From positions 1-29,055 of the forward strand of contig CAZCOA010000038.1 in the NCBI GenBank assembly GCA_964500225.1: a stretch of DNA of 29,055 nt, given 5' to 3'. How positions within the stretch are numbered: position 1 is the stretch's first letter; the number at the start of each line of letters is the position of its first letter. The notes beneath the pieces are model-generated. The model saw only the letters and a program-made list of their open reading frames with translations. It had not been told where the DNA came from and ran no database searches. Of this stretch, positions 8,075-15,709 are shown piece by piece. The translations under genes were made by a program, and so were the position numbers. The DNA is from JAAYDY01 sp964500225. Lineage in GTDB: Bacteria > Planctomycetota > Phycisphaerae > FEN-1346 > JAACEH01.

Positions 8075-8110
8075 GCCGGGCGTCCCCTGACCCGGAACGC
8101 GTCGCCCGGC
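8075..8110 (+). repeat. inverted repeat between dnaB and bamA
   Basis: GCCGGGCG (8075-8082) and CGCCCGGC (8103-8110) form a perfect 8-bp stem with a 20-base loop. Only scattered Ts follow, so it could be a weak terminator of dnaB or a leader hairpin of bamA. Function is not clear. Confidence 0.35.
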
Positions 8111-8156
8111 AAGAATCGTTTCTCGAACCGATGCCTCCACGGATTCCATCGCGACT

Positions 8157-10469
8157 ATGAAACGAATCCATATTGCACGCTCCACCGTCCTGATCATCTT
8201 GTGTGCCATGGCGGCTCCGGCCGCGCGGACAGACCGCGTTGTCGCGCAGGGCGCCGCGGAGAACACCATCACGGCGGTCGTCATCGAGGGCAACCAGCGG
8301 GTGGACGCCAATCGGATTCTCGCCCAGATGACGTTGCGGCAAGGATCGGTGTATACGCCGGCGGCGGGCAACGAGGATTTCAAGCGCATCTACGCGCTGG
8401 GCGAGTTCGACAACGTGGTCCTGGCGCCCGAACCGGTCGAAGGCGGACTGCTGCTGCGGGTGACCGTGACCGAGCGGCCGCTGCTGTCGTCCATTGAGTT
8501 CGCCGGCGCCAAGAGCATCAAGGAGTCCAAGCTCCTGTCGCTGACGGGGCTAAGCCAGGGCATGCCCCTGGACAGGCATCGGTTGATGTCGGCCTCGCAG
8601 TTGATTGTGGACGAGTATAAGCGCAAGGGCTTCTACTTCGCCGAGGCGACACTGGACCGCGAACGCCTGGACAGTGAGGGGGCGGCCCGGTTCACCATCA
8701 GCGAGGGGCCGAAGGTCCGGGTGCGCAAGGTGCTGTTCAGCGGCAACGATTCGGTGCCGGGGCGGACGCTGGGTGGCAAGATCGACACGAAGCCGCGGTT
8801 CTGGCCGTTCGCCTCGGGCGAGTTCTCGGTCGAGCAACTCGACCAGGACGTGGCCAAATTGCGGTCGTACTACGTGTCGCAGGGATTCCTCGACGTCGAG
8901 GTCGGTCGCCAGCTCGAGTTTGACGCCGGCCGGTCGAAGGTCACCGTGACGTTCGTGGTGAACGAGGGGACGCGGTACCGGGTGTCGTCGGTGTCGGTGC
9001 GCGGGGCCGAGAAAGTCAGCCCGGCATACCTGGCAGAGCGATTCAAGCTCCAGCCGGGCGATTTCTACACGGCCGACGCCCTGAAGGCCGACAGCGAAGA
9101 AATCACGCGCAGCTACGGCCGCATCGGCTACGTGCACGCCGCGTCGCGGCCGGACGTGCAGTACACGTCGCAGCCGGGTCAATTGGACATCGTGTTCGAG
9201 GTGGACGAGGGGCCAAAGATCACCATCGGCGAAATCATTCCGTCGGGCAACCGGATCACGCAGCAGAAGGTGCTGCTGCGGGAGCTGGACCTGGAACCGG
9301 GCGACACGGCCGACAGCCAGGCGATCGAGGACGCCCGCAAGCGGCTGATGGCGCTCCAGATATTCAGCGACGTGGATCTATCGCTGCTGCCGACGCGCCA
9401 GGAGAACGTCGAGAACCTGCTGATCAACGTTGAGGAGACAAACACGGCACAACTGGTATTCGGCGCGGGCGTCAGCAGCGACGCGGGGCTGATCGGCAAC
9501 ATTTCGCTTCGGCAGAAGAACTTCGACTGGGCTCGCTGGCCGCAGGGGTGGAACGACCCCGGCGCGTTCCGCGGAGCCGGTCAGCAGTTCCGCATCGTCC
9601 TGGAACCGGGCACCGAGCGGCAACAGTACACCGTCGGCTTCACGGAGCCGTATCTGTTCGACCGGGCCGTTCAGTTCGACACATCGGGTTCGTACTTCGA
9701 TCGTGACCGCGGCGCGTACAACGAGCAGCGGCTGGGCGGGCAGGGGTCGTTGGGCAAGAACCTGCGAAAGCACTGGTTCGGCTCGGTTGGGCTGCGGATG
9801 GAGGACATCGACATCAACGACGTGGACGCCGATGCCCCTGACGACGTGTTCGACGTCGAGGGCAACAGCTACCTGTCGGCGGCGGTGCTCAAGGTGATCC
9901 GCGACAAGACGGACAGCTACTTCGTGCCGACCACCGGCAGCCGCGCCACGACGGTGGTGGAGCAGGCCGGCGCCCTGGGCGGCGACTACACGTTCACGAA
10001 GATCACGCTCGACGGGCAGCGATATTGGACGGTGGTTGAGGACGTGCTAGGCCGGCGTAGCGTCCTGAAGCTGCGCGGTCGCGTGGGCTTCGCACCGGGC
10101 GATCCGCCGATCTTCGAGCGGTTCTACGCCGGCGGTCAAGGATCGATTCGCGGCTTCGAGTATCGCGGCGTGGGCCCGCGGCAGCGCGGGGAGCCGATCG
10201 GCGGCGACTTCCTGCTCTTGATGGGGAGCGAGTACGAGTTCCCGCTTTTCGGCAAGAATTTCTCGGGCGTCGTATTCGTGGACTCCGGTACGGTCGAGAA
10301 GGACACGAGCATCAGCACGCTGCGCGTTGCGGCAGGTTTTGGTCTGCGGTTCACGGTGGATATGCTGGGGGCCCCCGTGCCGTTCGCGCTGGACTTTGGT
10401 TTCCCGCTGGCCAAAGAAGATGACGACGAGGAACAGGTGTTCAGTTTCTCGATTGCGTGGAATTTCTAG
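8157..10469 (+). CDS. bamA: outer-membrane protein assembly factor BamA (Omp85)
   Basis: 770 aa. It folds and inserts beta-barrel proteins into the outer membrane. A signal peptide (hydrophobic core about 10-20) is followed by five POTRA domains (about 38-108, 109-187, 188-274, 275-355, 356-432), each with the GN/GA..V and YxxxGF/Y-type pattern. The C-terminal barrel runs from about 433 and contains SIRGF, matching the conserved (V/I)RGF motif of loop 6, and the protein ends in phenylalanine (SFSIAWNF), the outer-membrane insertion signal. It is followed 44 bases later by a Skp-like chaperone, a common pairing, and faces the lipid A operon. No strong ribosome binding site is seen before the ATG. 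Confidence 0.96.
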   Translation: MKRIHIARSTVLIILCAMAAPAARTDRVVAQGAAENTITAVVIEGNQRVDANRILAQMTLRQGSVYTPAAGNEDFKRIYALGEFDNVVLAPEPVEGGLLLRVTVTERPLLSSIEFAGAKSIKESKLLSLTGLSQGMPLDRHRLMSASQLIVDEYKRKGFYFAEATLDRERLDSEGAARFTISEGPKVRVRKVLFSGNDSVPGRTLGGKIDTKPRFWPFASGEFSVEQLDQDVAKLRSYYVSQGFLDVEVGRQLEFDAGRSKVTVTFVVNEGTRYRVSSVSVRGAEKVSPAYLAERFKLQPGDFYTADALKADSEEITRSYGRIGYVHAASRPDVQYTSQPGQLDIVFEVDEGPKITIGEIIPSGNRITQQKVLLRELDLEPGDTADSQAIEDARKRLMALQIFSDVDLSLLPTRQENVENLLINVEETNTAQLVFGAGVSSDAGLIGNISLRQKNFDWARWPQGWNDPGAFRGAGQQFRIVLEPGTERQQYTVGFTEPYLFDRAVQFDTSGSYFDRDRGAYNEQRLGGQGSLGKNLRKHWFGSVGLRMEDIDINDVDADAPDDVFDVEGNSYLSAAVLKVIRDKTDSYFVPTTGSRATTVVEQAGALGGDYTFTKITLDGQRYWTVVEDVLGRRSVLKLRGRVGFAPGDPPIFERFYAGGQGSIRGFEYRGVGPRQRGEPIGGDFLLLMGSEYEFPLFGKNFSGVVFVDSGTVEKDTSISTLRVAAGFGLRFTVDMLGAPVPFALDFGFPLAKEDDDEEQVFSFSIAWNF

Positions 10470-10513
10470 GTGCCTCGCGGCCGCCGGCCGCAACCGACGG
10501 AAGGAGAAAATCG

Positions 10514-11128
10514 ATGCGAAAAACGTGGACGGTAGCGGTAGTCCTGGCGGGCCTCACGGCCCTTCTGGTCGGCGCCAATGGCGGCAGGCCGGAGCCCAGC
10601 CGCGTGGCCGTGTGCGATCTGGCCAAGGTGGTGGACGACTACAAGCGGGTGCAGAGCCTTCAGGCCGAGTTGGCCCGGAAAGAGAAGGCCCGCGTCGAGG
10701 AAGTCAAACGCCGCAGCGATGTCATCGAGCTGATGGCCAAGCAGATGGATGACCTGAAGGAAGGGTCGGAAGATCGCAAGAAGCTGGATGAAATGGTCTG
10801 GGAAAAGATGTACGAGCTGAAGTCCTACCGCGAAACCGAGCAGGGCCGCCTTCAGCGGCAGAGCCGCGACGGTCTGCTGAGCTGCTACGAGGAGATCGTG
10901 TCGTTCATCAAGCAGTACGCCGAGACCAATGGCATCGACCTGGTGATCTACAAGGAGCAACTGGATCAGGAGTTCAAGACCGCTCAGAACACGCAGGAAC
11001 TCAAGGCGATGATCAATACGCGGCGCGTGCTTTACAATAGCCCGGCGCTGGACATCACGGAGAACATCATCGCGGCGTTGAACGCGAAGTGGACGGCGGA
11101 ACACCCCGAGGCGGTTCCCGCGCAGTAA
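10514..11128 (+). CDS. OmpH/Skp-family periplasmic chaperone
   Basis: 204 aa. It probably holds unfolded outer-membrane proteins in the periplasm and delivers them to BamA. A signal peptide (MRKTW then a hydrophobic stretch to about residue 22) is followed by VAVCDLAKVVDDYKRVQSLQ, the OmpH family start, and a long charged coiled coil (about 45-110). The C-terminal part (NGIDLVIYKEQ) matches the return strand of the Skp body. AAGGAGA (10501-10507) precedes ATG 10514. It is somewhat longer than E. coli Skp. Position directly after bamA supports the call. Confidence 0.85.
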   Translation: MRKTWTVAVVLAGLTALLVGANGGRPEPSRVAVCDLAKVVDDYKRVQSLQAELARKEKARVEEVKRRSDVIELMAKQMDDLKEGSEDRKKLDEMVWEKMYELKSYRETEQGRLQRQSRDGLLSCYEEIVSFIKQYAETNGIDLVIYKEQLDQEFKTAQNTQELKAMINTRRVLYNSPALDITENIIAALNAKWTAEHPEAVPAQ

Positions 11129-11157
11129 CCGCGCGGGCCGCGCAACGGCATGACAGT

Positions 11158-11194
11158 AAAAAGGCGTGATGGGTCGATGACCTGTCACGCCTTT
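11158..11194. terminator. bidirectional terminator between convergent operons
   Basis: AAAGGCGTGA (11160-11169) pairs perfectly with TCACGCCTTT (11185-11194), with an inner GGTC/GACC helix (11172-11175/11179-11182). On the minus strand the stem is followed by five Ts, and on the plus strand by TTTGTCGTTT, so it should work better for the lipid A operon transcript. Confidence 0.75.
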
Positions 11195-11218
11195 GTCGTT
11201 TGAGTTCGCGATGGCTGC

Positions 11219-12229
11219 TCAGCGTCTGGGGGCTTGGGTCCGGACAGCCTCGGCGATGCGCGTGGCCAGTTCCACAGCCCGGCGTCCATCGTCGCCGCTC
11301 ACCACAACGGGCCCCTGCCCCCGCACGGCAAGGATAAAACTGTCGAGCTGTCTTCCCAGGGCGTCGTGTTCGTTGATTTCGATCGCCTCGGTCTCCAGCA
11401 GGTCCTTGAACTCGGTCTGCCCGATGCGGCTCGCGTCGAATGCCCCCTTGCTGAGAGACGATTCCCGAAGCTCGACCATCCTGCGACCGGGCCGGATCAC
11501 GACGCCCCGCTTCGCGTTGAAATCGACCCCGGCGTAAGCGTTGTCGGCGAAGACGCGGATGCGGCGTTCAACCTTCAGGGAAGCGCGGCTCGCCATCAGG
11601 TCGGCCACGGCTCCGTTGGCGAAACGGACGCGGGCATTGGCCATGTCTTCGGTCGTACCCAGAACATTGACGCCCACGGCATCGACGCTCACGACTTCGC
11701 TGCGGACCATGCTCAGCACCAGGTCGATGTCGTGGATCATCATGTCCATGACAACGCCGACATCCATGCTCCGGAAGCGGCACGGGCTGATGCGCTCGGT
11801 CTCGATGAAGCGCGGGCAGAGCTTGTAGCGGGCCAGGGCCATGAAAGCCGGATTAAACCGCTCGCTGTGTCCCACCTGGAGAACGGTTTTGCCGCGCTCG
11901 GCAGCTCGGACCAGGGCGGTCGCGGCGTCGGCCGTGACGGCCAGCGGTTTCTCGACGAGGCAGGCCACGCCGCGCGACAGCAGCGGCTCGGCCACCTGGA
12001 CATGGGCGGTGGTCGGCACGGCGACGATGGCGGCCTCGGGCGCCGAGGCCAACGACTCGACCGATGCGGCAGAGGGCACGCCATAGCGGCCTGCCACTTC
12101 GGCGGCGCGGGCTTCGTCCGTGTCCACGATGCCGACCAGATCCACATCGGGGCGCTCGCGGCAGACGCGGGCGTGGAATCCGCCCATTCGCCCGGCGCCG
12201 ATGACCGCCATGCGTAGCTTCTGACTCAT
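11219..12229 (-). CDS. Gfo/Idh/MocA-family oxidoreductase in the lipid A operon
   Basis: 336 aa. The N-terminal Rossmann domain has the NAD(P)-binding GAGRMGGFHAR motif and the family's EKPLA motif; the C-terminal domain has the catalytic-type MIHDIDL segment. Start at 12229 (ATG, MSQKLRMAVIGAG) has GAGGA upstream and lies 7 bases after the lpxA stop, so it is co-transcribed with lpxD, lpxC-fabZ and lpxA. Known relatives beside lpxA include GnnA, which oxidises UDP-GlcNAc at C3 for the 3-amino sugar used in 2,3-diamino lipid A. That role is an inference from position: the partner aminotransferase GnnB is not in this window. Other UDP-sugar or inositol substrates are possible. It ends just before the convergent terminator. 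Confidence 0.85.
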   Translation of the reverse strand: MSQKLRMAVIGAGRMGGFHARVCRERPDVDLVGIVDTDEARAAEVAGRYGVPSAASVESLASAPEAAIVAVPTTAHVQVAEPLLSRGVACLVEKPLAVTADAATALVRAAERGKTVLQVGHSERFNPAFMALARYKLCPRFIETERISPCRFRSMDVGVVMDMMIHDIDLVLSMVRSEVVSVDAVGVNVLGTTEDMANARVRFANGAVADLMASRASLKVERRIRVFADNAYAGVDFNAKRGVVIRPGRRMVELRESSLSKGAFDASRIGQTEFKDLLETEAIEINEHDALGRQLDSFILAVRGQGPVVVSGDDGRRAVELATRIAEAVRTQAPRR

Positions 12230-12236
12230 TGCGTCC

Positions 12237-13034
12237 TCATTTCCGGAGTGATTCGCGGTAGCGACCATGCTTGCCCAAGTCGCTTCGCCGCAAGCTGGCC
12301 AGGAGGTGGCGCACTTCCTCGGGCTGATCGGCATGGGCTTCCAACTGCGGCAGCGTCAGGCTCCGCGGCTGGCCGTAGCAGTACAGGTGGCGGTAGGCTT
12401 CGACGAGCTTGGCCACGGTCTCTTCGGACACGCCATGCCGCCGCAGGCCGACCACGTTGACGCCGCGAACGCGGGCCGGGTGGCCCTCGACCTTCATGTA
12501 CGGCGGCACGTCGTGGACGATCCGCGTCAGGCCGCCGACGAAACTGAAACAGCCGACGGTCGTGAAGTGGTGCATGGCCGCGCCGCCGCTGACGACGGCA
12601 TGATGCTCCACGTGGATGTGCCCGGCCAGGAGCACGTTGTTCTCCAGGAGCACATGGTCCTCGATCAGGCAATCGTGGGCCACGTGGGCCATGGCCATCA
12701 GGAAATTGTGGCTACCGATGGTCGTCACGCCTCCGCCCTTCTCGGTGCCGCGGTGGATCGTGACGTACTCGCGGATCAGGTTGTCGTCGCCGATTTCGAC
12801 GCGCGTGTCGGTGTCGCGATACGTGACGTCCTGCGGCGGGAACCCGATGCAGGCGCCCGGAAACACCTGATTATTGCGGCCGAGTGTCGTCCATCCGTCA
12901 ATGGAAACGCGCTCGTACAGGCGGCACCCGGCGCCGATACGGACGTGGGGCCCGATGACACAATACGGGCCGATCTCGACACTGCTGTCGATCTCCGCCT
13001 TCGGATCCACCACCGCTGTAGGATGAATGAACAT
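12237..13034 (-). CDS. lpxA: UDP-N-acetylglucosamine acyltransferase
   Basis: 265 aa, standard length. It transfers a 3-hydroxyacyl chain from acyl carrier protein to UDP-GlcNAc, the first step of lipid A synthesis. Left-handed beta-helix hexapeptide repeats run from about 3 to 185, then a C-terminal helical part with the family's DVPPYMKVEGHPARVRGVN segment. The catalytic His is His120 in the MAHVAHDC motif (E. coli His125). Gly168 in the FVGGL segment aligns by eye with E. coli Gly173, the acyl-length ruler residue, which favours a longer chain. It lies 31 bases downstream of lpxC-fabZ. Confidence 0.96.
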   Translation of the reverse strand: MFIHPTAVVDPKAEIDSSVEIGPYCVIGPHVRIGAGCRLYERVSIDGWTTLGRNNQVFPGACIGFPPQDVTYRDTDTRVEIGDDNLIREYVTIHRGTEKGGGVTTIGSHNFLMAMAHVAHDCLIEDHVLLENNVLLAGHIHVEHHAVVSGGAAMHHFTTVGCFSFVGGLTRIVHDVPPYMKVEGHPARVRGVNVVGLRRHGVSEETVAKLVEAYRHLYCYGQPRSLTLPQLEAHADQPEEVRHLLASLRRSDLGKHGRYRESLRK

Positions 13035-13065
13035 CGTCAGCCAACTTTCTTCTTGCGACGCCCGG

Positions 13066-14382
13066 TCACGACCCGGCGTCGATCAGCATGAACCGCAACT
13101 CGGCCTCGCCCGCCGCCTCGCCGCCGACCGTAGCCGTGCAGCGAACGTGGGCGCGGCTGCCGCGGGCCTTCACCACTTCGGCCTCCAGACGCAGCTGGTC
13201 CCCCGGAACCACCGGCCGGCGTAACCTCACCTTGTCGATGCTGATCAGCACGGCCACCTGGCCCGTGTGCTCCAGCTTCCGCAGCAGCAGCACGCCGGCC
13301 AACTGAGCCATCGCCTCGACAATCAGCACGCCCGGCATGATCGGCGTGCCGGGGTAATGCCCCTGAAAGAACTGCTCGTTGATCGTGCAATTCTTGATGC
13401 CCACGACGCGCTCGTCACCGATCATTTCGACGATGCGGTCCACCATGAGCATGGGATACCGGTGCGGCAACACCTTCTGGATTTGACGAATGTCCATCAG
13501 GGTTTGCGTTTCGGCGATTAGGCGATTCTCGTCGCGGCGGATCAGGTTCTGGAGCTTGCGGACCAGGCTCTGGTGCAGCCGGTGACCGCCGCGGATCGCC
13601 ACGATGCGCCCGCGAATATCGCGGTTCAGTAGCATCAGGTCGCCGATCAGGTCGAGCACTTTGTGCCGCACCGGCTCATCGGGAAACCGCAGCGTATTCT
13701 GGATGACGCCCTCGGGCCCGAACACAAGGATGTCCTCGTAGGTCAGCCCCTCGCCGTAGCCCATCGAGCGGAGTTTGTCCACTTCATCCTCGAAGATAAA
13801 GGTGCGGCTAGCGGCCAACTCGCGCGCGAAGTTCTCGCGGTCGAGGTTGATCGAGAAGGTCTGAGGCCGCACGGGGCTCCTGGGACCGTAGTCGAGCTGA
13901 TAGATGATGCTCAACTGGTCCCCGTCGCTGGGCAGTGCAGCCACCATGGCGCCGCCCTCTTCCACGGTGACCGGTTCGGTGACGACAAAGGTGCGCCGCG
14001 GGGCTTCCTGGGCAACGATGCCGGCCTGCTTGAACAAGCGGACATACGACGCCGCGCTGCCGTCACAGGCTGGAAATTCGTCGGCATCCAGTTCGACGAT
14101 CAGATTGTCAATGCCCAGGCCGCCGACAGCCGCCAGGAAATGTTCCGCCGTGTGAATCTGAACCTCGCCGTTGCCGAGGCTGGTGCGCTGAAAGGCCGAC
14201 ACTACATTGTCGATCGTGGCGGGAATCCGCAGAGATGGATCAATGTCCGGGCGACATAGGATCACCCCCGTGTTCTCCGGCGCGGGCTTGAACCGAACGG
14301 TCACCGGCCTGCTGGAAAAGAGGCCCTGGCCCTCGATTTCCGCCTCACGCTCGATCGTGTGTTGCATCCGCGTCTCTGCCAC
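13066..14382 (-). CDS. lpxC-fabZ: LpxC-FabZ fusion: UDP-3-O-acyl-GlcNAc deacetylase / 3-hydroxyacyl-ACP dehydratase
   Basis: 438 aa, two enzymes in one chain. LpxC (about 1-285) performs the committed zinc-dependent deacetylation of lipid A synthesis; His81, His240 and Asp244 (HKVLDLIGD) are the zinc ligands and His267 the catalytic residue, each two positions from E. coli numbering. FabZ (about 298-438) dehydrates 3-hydroxyacyl-ACP in fatty-acid elongation; its catalytic pair is His307 (LPHRYPM) and Glu356 (LIVEAMAQ), with GHYPGTPIMPG between. GTG 14382 was chosen over ATG 14415 because GGGAG sits 9 bases upstream and the start then falls 4 bases after the lpxD stop; ATG 14367 is also possible. 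The fusion is known in Bacteroidota and some other phyla. Confidence 0.95.
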   Translation of the reverse strand: MAETRMQHTIEREAEIEGQGLFSSRPVTVRFKPAPENTGVILCRPDIDPSLRIPATIDNVVSAFQRTSLGNGEVQIHTAEHFLAAVGGLGIDNLIVELDADEFPACDGSAASYVRLFKQAGIVAQEAPRRTFVVTEPVTVEEGGAMVAALPSDGDQLSIIYQLDYGPRSPVRPQTFSINLDRENFARELAASRTFIFEDEVDKLRSMGYGEGLTYEDILVFGPEGVIQNTLRFPDEPVRHKVLDLIGDLMLLNRDIRGRIVAIRGGHRLHQSLVRKLQNLIRRDENRLIAETQTLMDIRQIQKVLPHRYPMLMVDRIVEMIGDERVVGIKNCTINEQFFQGHYPGTPIMPGVLIVEAMAQLAGVLLLRKLEHTGQVAVLISIDKVRLRRPVVPGDQLRLEAEVVKARGSRAHVRCTATVGGEAAGEAELRFMLIDAGS

Positions 14383-14386
14383 GGAC

Positions 14387-15430
14387 TCACGCTCCCTGCT
14401 GTCTGTCGTGTACAACCTGCGACAGCCGCTGCTCGATAATTTCCAGTCGCTTCGAGACCCCCGCCAGCTTACGCATCTCGGCCGTCATCTTCAGGTCCTG
14501 TCGATGGTCCTGGGCCGGAAAACCGCTGATGACCGAATTCGACGGCACGTCCTTGGTAACGCCGCTCTTGGCGGCGATCATCACATTGTCGCCAATGGTC
14601 AGGTGCCCGTCGATGGCCACCTGGCCGCCCAGGACGCAGTTGCGTCCTAGCGTGGTGCTGCCAGCGATCGCACACAACGACACGATCACCGTATCCTGGC
14701 CGATCTGCACATTGTGGGCGATCTGCACCAGGTTATCGATTTTCACACCGCGACCGATCACCGTCCGGTCGAACCGGGCTCGGTCGATGGTCACGTTGGC
14801 GCCGATCTCGGCATCATCCTCGATCAGCACGCCCCCGAGCTGCGGAATCTTCACGCGACGTCCGCCGCTCACGGTATAGCCGAAGCCGTCGGCCCCGACC
14901 ACCGTGCCGGAATGGATGATCACCCGGTTGCCCAAAGTGGTGCCTTCACGGAGGGTGACGTTCGGATAGATCAGACAGTCGGATCCTACCTGGACGCCCG
15001 GCCCAACGTACACGCATCCCCTGACGACCGTCCGGTCGCCGATGACGGCCCCCGACTCGACGACCGCCAGCGGCCCGATGCTGACGCCCTTGCCCAGGCG
15101 CACGCCTTCGGCCACGACCGCCGAGGGATGAATGCCTGGGGGCTCGATCCGAGGGGGCGGCGCGAATTCGGCCGCCACGCGGGCAAATGCCTCATCGGGA
15201 TTGGCCACGCGAATCAGGACGGCCCGAGTGGGAACCGCGAACCTGGGTCCCACGATTAGAGCGCCGGCCTGGCTCTTGGCGGCGCGTTGGGCATATTTCG
15301 GGTTCGCCACGAACGAAATCTGATCGCCTGTGGCGCTGGTGAGGCCGCCGACACCGCTTATGGACACAGTGCCGTCGCCTTCCACACTGCCACCGACGAG
15401 TTCAGCCAGTTCGGCCACCGTTTTGGTCAC
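14387..15430 (-). CDS. lpxD: UDP-3-O-(3-hydroxyacyl)glucosamine N-acyltransferase
   Basis: 347 aa, typical size. It adds the second hydroxyacyl chain, to the 2-amino group, in lipid A synthesis. The N-terminal uridine-binding domain (about 1-98) has the ISGVGGLTSATGDQISFVAN pattern, the left-handed beta helix follows (about 100-310), and a C-terminal helix ends the protein. The catalytic His is His239 in LVQIAHNVQIG, the same number as in E. coli. GTG 15430 gives the normal N-terminus; an open frame upstream to 15559 looks non-coding. It is the first gene of the operon and has its own promoter at 15497-15524. Confidence 0.95.
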   Translation of the reverse strand: MTKTVAELAELVGGSVEGDGTVSISGVGGLTSATGDQISFVANPKYAQRAAKSQAGALIVGPRFAVPTRAVLIRVANPDEAFARVAAEFAPPPRIEPPGIHPSAVVAEGVRLGKGVSIGPLAVVESGAVIGDRTVVRGCVYVGPGVQVGSDCLIYPNVTLREGTTLGNRVIIHSGTVVGADGFGYTVSGGRRVKIPQLGGVLIEDDAEIGANVTIDRARFDRTVIGRGVKIDNLVQIAHNVQIGQDTVIVSLCAIAGSTTLGRNCVLGGQVAIDGHLTIGDNVMIAAKSGVTKDVPSNSVISGFPAQDHRQDLKMTAEMRKLAGVSKRLEIIEQRLSQVVHDRQQGA

Positions 15431-15496
15431 ACTCGGCGTCCCCAGGTCTCGGAAACAGGCACAAGCCGACCCGCGGGCCGGCACCTCAAGACGTTC

Positions 15497-15524
15497 ATTA
15501 TACCCCCACCACTCCCGAAAACAA
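15497..15524 (-). promoter_or_regulatory. lpxD: promoter of the lpxD operon
   Basis: On the minus strand TTGTTT (15519-15524) and a perfect TATAAT (15497-15502) are separated by 16 bases. The predicted start near 15490 leaves about 60 bases before the lpxD GTG. Confidence 0.6.
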
Positions 15525-15579
15525 CCCCGTTGGCGGGCCAGTCCGGCGGCCGGGGCCAATCCAGAGGTGCGATCAACAC

Positions 15580-15608
15580 TTTACATCGGGGCGCCAAGGA
15601 ACTAAAAT
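15580..15608 (+). promoter_or_regulatory. promoter of the radical SAM gene
   Basis: TTTACA (15580-15585) and TAAAAT (15603-15608) with a 17-base spacer, good sigma70 match. A start near 15615 would leave a leader of about 95 bases. It diverges from the lpxD promoter, with about 55 bases between the two. Confidence 0.6.
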
Positions 15609-15709
15609 GCTGCTTCGTATTCGATCCGCCCCCGGACACGGGGAACAGGAGGCCCGCTCTTGCCGGCGCGGTTCGCCTGTTGCGCTCAAAATCCTTTACA
15701 GGAGCCGTC

